From Alphaproteobacteria bacterium (lineage in GTDB: Bacteria; Pseudomonadota; Alphaproteobacteria; Rhizobiales; Xanthobacteraceae): a stretch of DNA of 64,000 nucleotides. The DNA lies in the NCBI GenBank assembly GCA_037200445.1, contig JBBCGH010000001.1:4216001-4280000 (forward strand), written 5' to 3'. Below are positions 58,447-64,000 of the stretch, piece by piece (positions within the stretch are counted from its first letter, which is position 1; the number at the start of each line of letters is the position of its first letter). The position numbers and the translations under genes are program-made. The notes under the pieces were generated by a model. That model was not told the origin of the DNA, made no database searches, and saw nothing but the letters and a program-made list of their open reading frames with translations.

Positions 58447-59308
58447 TGGTGCAGCGGCGCATCACGCGCACGTGGTTCGCCTCGTCGAAGCCGGTGGCGC
58501 GGTGCAAGGTGCAGCGATTGTCCCACACGATGCACTCGCGCGGGCTCCACTGGTGGGTATAGACCTCCGACTGCGGCGTGATCAGAACATTCAGCTCCTC
58601 GATCAGCGCGCGGCCCTCGTCGTAGTCCATGCCCTCGATCTCCTGCGCGTGATCGCCGAGGAAGATCGCCTTGCGGCCGGTCTCGGGATGCGTGCGCACG
58701 ATCGGATGCGCGATCGGCGGCACCTTCGCCTTCTGCTCCGCCGTCATCGGGTCCTCGCCATGGCGGCGCGTGCGCGAGAAATCGAGATTGTGGATCGCGC
58801 GCTTGCCCTCGATGCGCTTCTTCATATCGGCCGGCAGGTTGTCGTAGGCCGCATACATGTCGGCGAACTCGGTCTCGCCGCCGGCCGGCGGGCAGATTTC
58901 CGAATACATCATGGTCGCCTGACCGGTGCGCTCGCGCCACGAGCCATCCGTATGCCAGTGCAGCGTGCCCTTGTCGGGATGCTTGCCGGTCGGCTTTCCG
59001 TCCGCGCCCTGGTTGGTCAGCATGTAGATCTCGGGGTGCGCGGAATACTTTTGATACTGGTTCATCACGTGGATCTGCACCTCGCCGAACGCGCGCGCGA
59101 ACGCCACTTGCGTCGCCGGCGGCAGGTCGACGTCGCGGAACAGGATCAGCTCGTGATCGAGGAAGGCCTCGTACACCTTGCGGAACATGTTCGGCTCGAC
59201 TGCTTGCGCGAGCGTGATACCGGTGATCTCGACGCCGAGCGCTGGATGCAGCGGCGTCACCTGGAACGGCCAGTCGCGCGCGTCGTGTTTGCGTTGGGCC
59301 TGGGCCAT
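58424..59308 (-). CDS. TauD/TfdA family 2-oxoglutarate-dependent dioxygenase
   Basis: The 294-residue enzyme has the iron triad His119 and Asp121 in LHWHTDGSW and distal His269 in RCTLHRATGFD, followed by an arginine in RVMRRCTING that would bind 2-oxoglutarate. TauD/TfdA enzymes hydroxylate taurine, aryloxyalkanoates or similar acids; the substrate is unclear here. The N-terminal strand TPLHPALGVEITGITL is typical. It stands alone on the minus strand. Confidence 0.9.
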   Translation of the reverse strand: MAQAQRKHDARDWPFQVTPLHPALGVEITGITLAQAVEPNMFRKVYEAFLDHELILFRDVDLPPATQVAFARAFGEVQIHVMNQYQKYSAHPEIYMLTNQGADGKPTGKHPDKGTLHWHTDGSWRERTGQATMMYSEICPPAGGETEFADMYAAYDNLPADMKKRIEGKRAIHNLDFSRTRRHGEDPMTAEQKAKVPPIAHPIVRTHPETGRKAIFLGDHAQEIEGMDYDEGRALIEELNVLITPQSEVYTHQWSPRECIVWDNRCTLHRATGFDEANHVRVMRRCTINGDRPY

Positions 59309-59473
59309 CGAATCTCCCTCCGGATCTCATTGCTTCTCGTTGCGCGCACCCTAGCGCCTCGTCCTCGCTTACAAAAGGCGCGAGGCGGAACTTTCGCGCA
59401 TGGCTGTTCTGATTGAGTTTGCCGCTACTTCCCCATAGGTTGCTCGAGGGCGGTTCGTGGCATCCCATAAAAT

Positions 59474-61696
59474 ATGAAGCGTTTCCTGCGAGACATTCTG
59501 ACGCCGGGGTCCGCGGGAGCCTTCGGGCGCGCCGAATGGACGCTGCATTGGTTGCTCGCCGCCGCGATCGTGCTGCCGCTCGCGATCTTTGCGGCGGCGG
59601 CCACGATCTCCTACCGCGAACACCAGATCGAGGCGCGCGACCGGCTGCAGCGCAACCTCGGCACCGTCTATGAGCATGCCCTGAAGGTGCTGGAAACCGT
59701 CGAGCTTGCGTCGCGCTACCTCGACGAGATGCTCAATGACGCGGCCGATCCCGACATTCGGGCCAACGAGGCCGAGTTTCACCGGCGGCTCAAGTCGCTG
59801 ACCGACATCCTGCCGCAGTTCGCCGACATCTGGATCGTGGATCCGGACGGCCATCCGGTGGTCGCCGGCACGGTGTTTCCGATCCCGCGCGAGCTGGACC
59901 TTTCCGACCGCGACTATTTCCGCGTGCACAAGAACAACGAGATACAGGGACTTTATGTCGGCAATGTCGTCACGTCGCGCGCCACCAACCAGCGCGGCCA
60001 GCCGCGCTTCTTTGCACTGAGCCGCAAGCGTGCCGGGGTCGATGGAGGCTTCGGCGGCGTCACCGTCATTTCGATCTCGCCCGACTATTTCCGCGACTAC
60101 TACGCGACCCTGACGCAGCCGATCGTGGCAGCGCTGGTGCGCGGCGACGGCACCGTGCTGGCACGCTATCCGGACCTGCCGCAGACCACCACCCGGCTCA
60201 CCCAGGGAAACGAGCTCGCGGTCCAGATCGGCGAGCGGCGCGACTCCGGCATACTGACCAGCCGCTCGGCCGTCGACGGCAAGGAGCGCATCTACGCGTT
60301 CCGCAAGCTGCCGCGTGCCGATCTCTACGTGACCACAGGCGTCGACACGGCCGAGATCGCCGAAGCCTGGATGGTCGGCATGTCGCGCCACCTGATCTTC
60401 GGCCTGCCCGCAACCGCGGCGCTGATCGCGCTGACCTTGATGGCGCTGGCGCGCACGCGGCGCGAAGCCGCCGCCAATGAAATGCTGCGTGACGAGATCG
60501 TGCGCCGCGAGCAGACCGAGGAAAAGCTGCGCCAGGCGCAGAAGATGGAGGCGGTGGGCCGCCTGACCGGCGGCATCGCGCACGACTTCAACAATCTCCT
60601 GACCGCCATCATCGGCAACCTCGATCTCGCGCTACGCCGTCTCGACGGGCCGGATCGCGTGCGCGGCTGGCTCGCCAATTCGCGCCAGGCTTCCGAACGC
60701 GCCGCCACATTGGTGCAGCGGCTGCTCGCCTTCTCGCGCCAGCATCCGCTCGAGGTGAAGTCGGTCGACATCAACCGGCTGGTTCAGGGCATGTCGGAGT
60801 TGCTGGGGCGCTCGATCGGCGAGACCGTCACGATCGAAACGGTTCTCGGGGCCGGCCTGTGGAGCGCCGCGATCGATCCGAACCAGCTCGAGAACGCAGT
60901 GGTAAACCTCGCGGTCAACGCGCGCGACGCGATGTCGGAGGGCGGCCGCCTGACCATCGAGACCGCGAATGCCCATCTCGACGAGACCTATGTGGAGTCC
61001 GCCGGCGAGGACATCGCCTCCGGGCAATACGTGATGGTGGCGATGAGCGACACCGGCGCCGGCATGTCGCGCGACGTGATCAGCCGCGCCTTCGAGCCGT
61101 TCTTCACCACCAAGCCGACCGGCGTCGGCACCGGGCTGGGCCTCTCCCAGGTCTATGGCTTCGTGAAACAGTCGGGCGGCCACATCCGCATCTATAGCGA
61201 GGTCGGAGTAGGGACGACGATCAAGCTCTATTTCCCGCGGCTGACCGGTCAGCCGGACATGCCGGAGTGGACCGCGCGCGGTGCGGCGCCGGCGCCCACG
61301 CCGTCGCTCGATGGCACCGAGGCGATCCTCGTGGTCGAGGACGACCCGCAGGTGAACAAGCTTGCGGTCGAAGCCTTGCAGGAACGCGGCTACCAGGTGA
61401 TCTCGGCGCCGGACGGCGCGACGGCCTTGACGTTGATCGCCGATGCGCCGCCGATCGACCTCTTGCTCACAGACGTCGTGCTGCCCGGCGGGATGAACGG
61501 CCGGCAGCTGGGCGAGGCGGTACGCAGGCGGCGCCCGGCCATCAAGGTCCTCTACATGACCGGCTACACGCGCAACGCCATCATCCATCACGGCCGGCTC
61601 GATCCGGACATCGACCTGTTGACCAAGCCGTTCACCGCCGACGCGCTCGCCCGCAAGATACGGCGCATCCTCGACGGCGGCTCGAAGCAGGCCTGA
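59474..61696 (+). CDS. Hybrid sensor histidine kinase/response regulator
   Basis: The 740-residue protein has a membrane segment (about 27-47), a periplasmic PDC/Cache-like sensor region (about 50-300), a second span (about 305-328), a short coiled coil, then a HisKA domain with phospho-acceptor His370 in [11 protein letters not shown], a HATPase domain (about 470-590, with DTGAGM and [12 protein letters not shown]) and a C-terminal receiver with phospho-acceptor Asp667. The internal receiver probably dampens or passes on the phosphoryl group. No separate response regulator gene is adjacent. Its stop is one base from the ilvD start. Confidence 0.93.
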   Translation: MKRFLRDILTPGSAGAFGRAEWTLHWLLAAAIVLPLAIFAAAATISYREHQIEARDRLQRNLGTVYEHALKVLETVELASRYLDEMLNDAADPDIRANEAEFHRRLKSLTDILPQFADIWIVDPDGHPVVAGTVFPIPRELDLSDRDYFRVHKNNEIQGLYVGNVVTSRATNQRGQPRFFALSRKRAGVDGGFGGVTVISISPDYFRDYYATLTQPIVAALVRGDGTVLARYPDLPQTTTRLTQGNELAVQIGERRDSGILTSRSAVDGKERIYAFRKLPRADLYVTTGVDTAEIAEAWMVGMSRHLIFGLPATAALIALTLMALARTRREAAANEMLRDEIVRREQTEEKLRQAQKMEAVGRLTGGIAHDFNNLLTAIIGNLDLALRRLDGPDRVRGWLANSRQASERAATLVQRLLAFSRQHPLEVKSVDINRLVQGMSELLGRSIGETVTIETVLGAGLWSAAIDPNQLENAVVNLAVNARDAMSEGGRLTIETANAHLDETYVESAGEDIASGQYVMVAMSDTGAGMSRDVISRAFEPFFTTKPTGVGTGLGLSQVYGFVKQSGGHIRIYSEVGVGTTIKLYFPRLTGQPDMPEWTARGAAPAPTPSLDGTEAILVVEDDPQVNKLAVEALQERGYQVISAPDGATALTLIADAPPIDLLLTDVVLPGGMNGRQLGEAVRRRRPAIKVLYMTGYTRNAIIHHGRLDPDIDLLTKPFTADALARKIRRILDGGSKQA

Positions 61697-61697
61697 G

Positions 61698-63413
61698 ATG
61701 CCGCTGCGCTCGCGCATCACCACCGATGGCCTCGACCGCACGCCGCACCGCGCCTTCATGCGCGCGATGGGATTGGATGACGCGGCGATCGCAAAGCCGA
61801 TGATCGGCGTGGTGAGCCAGAAGGGCGAAACCACGCCCTGCAACATGACGCACGGCCCGCAAGTCGAGGCCGCGAAGGAAGGCGTGGCGGCCGCCGGCGG
61901 CACGCCGCGCGAGTTCACCACCATCTCGGTCTCGGACGGCATCGGGATGAATCACGAGGGCATGAAGTTCTCGCTGGTTTCGCGCGAGCTGATTGCCGAT
62001 TCGATCGAAGCCGTGGTGCAGGGCCACGCCTATGACGGGCTGGTCGCGTTCGGCGGCTGCGACAAGACGCTGCCCGGCGGCATGATGGGGCTCGTCCGCT
62101 GCAACGTGCCTGGCATCTTTGTGTACGGCGGAGCCGCCCTGCCCGGCCGCTTCCGGGGACGCGACGTGACAGTGCTCGACGCCTACGAGGGCGTCGGCGC
62201 GGTGCAGACCGGCGCGATGAGCGAAGCCGATCTCGACGAGCTCGAGCGCGCGTGCAAGCCGAGCGTCGGCGCCTGCGCCGGACAGTTCACCGCCAACACG
62301 ATGGCGATGGTGGCGGAGGCACTCGGCCTCACCGTGCCGAATTCCGCGATGGTGCCGGGCGTCTATGCGCAGCGCCTCGCCATCGCGAAGCGTGCAGGCG
62401 AAATCGTGATGGAGATCTTGAAGCGCGGCGGGCCGCTGCCGCGCGACATCGTCACGCGCCGTGTTTTGGAGAGCGCGAGCGCCATCGTGGCGGCGACCGG
62501 CGGCTCGACCAACGCGGCGCTGCATATTCCGGCAATCGCCAACGAGGCCGGCATCCGCTTCACCGTGGACGATGTCGCTGAAGTGTTCGCGCGCACGCCG
62601 CTGATCGGCGACCTGCGGCCCGGCGGAAAGTACTTGGCCAAAGACGTGCACGACCGCGGCGGCGTCTCGGTGATCATCCGCGCACTGATCGAGAGCGGAC
62701 ATATCGACGGCGATTGCCTGACCGTAACCGGACGAACGCTGCGCGAGGAGCATAGTGGCGCGCCGGCGCCCGATGGCAAGGTCGTGCGCGCGCCGGACAA
62801 TGCGCTGCGCCCGGACGGCGGGCTCGTGGTGCTCAAGGGCAATATTGCGCCGGACGGCGCGCTGCTGAAGGTCGCGGGGCTGAAGGTGCGATCGTTCGAA
62901 GGCACCGCGCGCGTGTTCGACTCGGAGGACGACTGCGCGGCGGCGGTGCGCAAGCGCCAGTATAAAGAGGGCGACGTGCTGGTGATCCGTTACGAGGGCC
63001 CGCGCGGCGGTCCCGGCATGCGCGAGATGCTCGGCGTCACCGCGCTGATCTACGGCCAGCAGATGGGCGAGAAGGTCGCCTTGCTCACGGATGGCCGCTT
63101 CTCCGGTGCGACGCGCGGAATTTGCGCGGGCCACATCGCGCCGGAGGCCGCGGTGGGAGGGCCGCTCGCGCTGCTACGCGACGGCGATCGCGTGAGCATC
63201 GACGCGGATGCGCGGCGCATCGACGTGCGCATCGACGATGCCGAGATCGCACGCCGCCGCGCTGCGTGGATCGCGCCGCCGCCGCGGCATGCCGCGGGGC
63301 TGCTGGCGAAGTACGCGCAGTGCGTGGGTCAGGCGGATGAAGGTGCGGTGACGCACGCGGGCGGGGTTATGTGGCCTGCCCAGGTTGTCATCCCGGACAG
63401 CCCGAAGGGCTGA
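61698..63413 (+). CDS. ilvD: Dihydroxy-acid dehydratase
   Basis: The 571-residue enzyme makes 2-keto acids in branched-chain amino acid synthesis. It has three conserved cysteines for an iron-sulfur cluster: Cys48 in TPCNMT, Cys121 in [10 protein letters not shown] and Cys193 in [10 protein letters not shown], with Lys123 beside Asp122 for the metal site. Conserved serine-bearing C-terminal motifs include [13 protein letters not shown]. IlvD/Edd relatives include sugar acid dehydratases, so a sugar acid role is possible, but length and motifs fit. The ATG at 61698 comes one base after the kinase stop. Confidence 0.85.
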   Translation: MPLRSRITTDGLDRTPHRAFMRAMGLDDAAIAKPMIGVVSQKGETTPCNMTHGPQVEAAKEGVAAAGGTPREFTTISVSDGIGMNHEGMKFSLVSRELIADSIEAVVQGHAYDGLVAFGGCDKTLPGGMMGLVRCNVPGIFVYGGAALPGRFRGRDVTVLDAYEGVGAVQTGAMSEADLDELERACKPSVGACAGQFTANTMAMVAEALGLTVPNSAMVPGVYAQRLAIAKRAGEIVMEILKRGGPLPRDIVTRRVLESASAIVAATGGSTNAALHIPAIANEAGIRFTVDDVAEVFARTPLIGDLRPGGKYLAKDVHDRGGVSVIIRALIESGHIDGDCLTVTGRTLREEHSGAPAPDGKVVRAPDNALRPDGGLVVLKGNIAPDGALLKVAGLKVRSFEGTARVFDSEDDCAAAVRKRQYKEGDVLVIRYEGPRGGPGMREMLGVTALIYGQQMGEKVALLTDGRFSGATRGICAGHIAPEAAVGGPLALLRDGDRVSIDADARRIDVRIDDAEIARRRAAWIAPPPRHAAGLLAKYAQCVGQADEGAVTHAGGVMWPAQVVIPDSPKG

Positions 63414-63502
63414 TCCGGGATCCAGTAGACACCAATCTCTCGCCGATCGCGCCTCCGGCGTGTACTGGGTCCCGGCTCTCGCTGCGCTCGGCCGGGATGA
63501 CA
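63386..63502. repeat. Dispersed palindromic repeat, family A, copy 2
   Basis: Bounded by TGTCATCCCGG and CCGGGATGACA. The inner part has GATCCAGTAGACACC on the left and GTGTACTGGGTC on the right, inverted versions of each other, the same layout as at 13976-14077. It lies between convergent ilvD and the substrate-binding protein gene. Confidence 0.8.
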
Positions 63503-63509
63503 GCCGGTG

Positions 63510-64000
63510 TCACTCAATCGGTGCGACGATGCCCTCTTTCCTGAGCGCACCCGCGTCCAGCTTCTTCCCGATCATCTTCTCGTTGGTGTAGACGTCGAAC
63601 ATCGCCTGGATGCCGGCGAAGTTGGGCGCGGCGCCCGGCTCGCGCGCGAAGTCGTTGCCCTTCAGGAGATACGTGTCGAGCACCGCGACCGGCGCCTTGG
63701 TGATCTCGCTCACCACCTTCATGGTCTCGTCGCGGTTGGCGAGCGCCATCTTCAGGCCGGCGGTGATATCCTTTACGTACTGCTTCACCAGCTCGGGATT
63801 CTTGTCGACGAAATCCTTCCGGCAGGCTTCCACGATGTGCACGATGTTGGGCACCGCCTCTTCCAGCGCGAACAGCTTGCGGATGCCGCCCTTCGCCTCG
63901 GCACGCGCCGCGAACGGCTGGTTCATGTTGGTCGAATCGACGCGCCCCTGGCGCAGCGCGTCTTCGGAGAGCGAGAACGACACCTCGACCAGCTTGATGT
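63510..64000 (-). CDS. ABC transporter substrate-binding protein (SsuA/NitT-TauT type), C-terminal part
   Basis: Only the C-terminal 163 codons lie in the window; the gene continues past the right edge. Reading in from the edge gives IKLVEVSFSLSEDALRQGRVD and later EACRKDFVDKNPELVKQYVKD, a helix pair typical of NMT1/THI5-like or SsuA-like periplasmic receptors for sulfonates, nitrate or related compounds. The codon at 63983 (GTG) is internal and not a start. The ligand cannot be inferred. Confidence 0.75.
   Translation of the reverse strand, partial: IKLVEVSFSLSEDALRQGRVDSTNMNQPFAARAEAKGGIRKLFALEEAVPNIVHIVEACRKDFVDKNPELVKQYVKDITAGLKMALANRDETMKVVSEITKAPVAVLDTYLLKGNDFAREPGAAPNFAGIQAMFDVYTNEKMIGKKLDAGALRKEGIVAPIE

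Noticed and set aside
59400-59425. GGAAC followed by GTT before the hybrid histidine kinase
   Set aside because: The spacing between GGAAC and GTT is about 14 nt, too short for an EcfG promoter.

Overview
The window is a GC-rich, densely coded chromosomal segment from an alphaproteobacterium, most likely a Hyphomicrobiales (Rhizobiales) member near Xanthobacteraceae/Nitrobacteraceae. This is inferred from the division and cell wall gene order, GGAAC-N16-CGTT (EcfG-type) promoters, TRAP and Bug-type receptors, a DUF1185 protein, AtuA-type genes, and dispersed palindromes of the style common in Bradyrhizobium-like genomes. No tRNA gene, CRISPR array, insertion sequence or replication origin was recognised.

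Region 1 (1-7,860, minus strand): the 5' half of the division and cell wall cluster, mraZ-rsmH-ftsL-ftsI-murE-murF-mraY-murD, mostly with overlapping stop/start codons. Three TGGGA repeats on an exact 10-bp period lie upstream of mraZ and look like the MraZ operator.

Region 2 (8,000-17,000): an EcfG-type promoter driving a PRC-barrel protein, a Tat-exported FMN hydroxyacid dehydrogenase with an inserted CXXCH motif, a metallophosphoesterase, then a decayed spot. The decayed spot holds a frameshifted kinase whose universal-stress domain is nearly deleted, facing a degenerate membrane glycosyltransferase-like gene. Next to it is a tiny minus-strand transcription unit with an exceptional Shine-Dalgarno sequence. 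An epoxide-hydrolase-like enzyme, an alkyl-DHAP synthase-like flavoenzyme, an AmiD-type amidase and rnpB (RNase P RNA) follow.

Region 3 (17,100-43,700): metabolism and transport. It holds a hydantoinase A/B fusion, a TRAP operon (dctP-dctQ-dctM), a lactate permease, a degenerate-receiver diguanylate cyclase, an extensin-like lipoprotein, an AtuA/AtuC-like pair, an amidase, an isochorismatase-like hydrolase, and the operon ArsR-methyltransferase-metF-metH with a palindromic operator. A B3/B4-domain protein, a cupin and a TrmO-like enzyme follow.

Region 4 (43,700-47,230): the most unusual stretch. A subtilase resembling the cyanobactin PatA/PatG maturation proteases is translationally coupled (ATGA) to a 90-residue basic peptide with four cysteines near its C-terminus, a candidate ribosomally made and processed product. 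Facing it is a lipoprotein of unknown function, about 40% GC in the lines counted, suggesting acquired DNA.

Region 5 (47,280-64,000): DUF1185 and DUF3604 proteins, a Bug-type receptor, an FHA-trypsin membrane protease followed by a Ser/Thr kinase (a likely signalling pair), a methyltransferase, a 2-hydroxyacid dehydrogenase, a TauD-type dioxygenase, a hybrid histidine kinase abutting ilvD, and a partial substrate-binding protein cut by the window edge.
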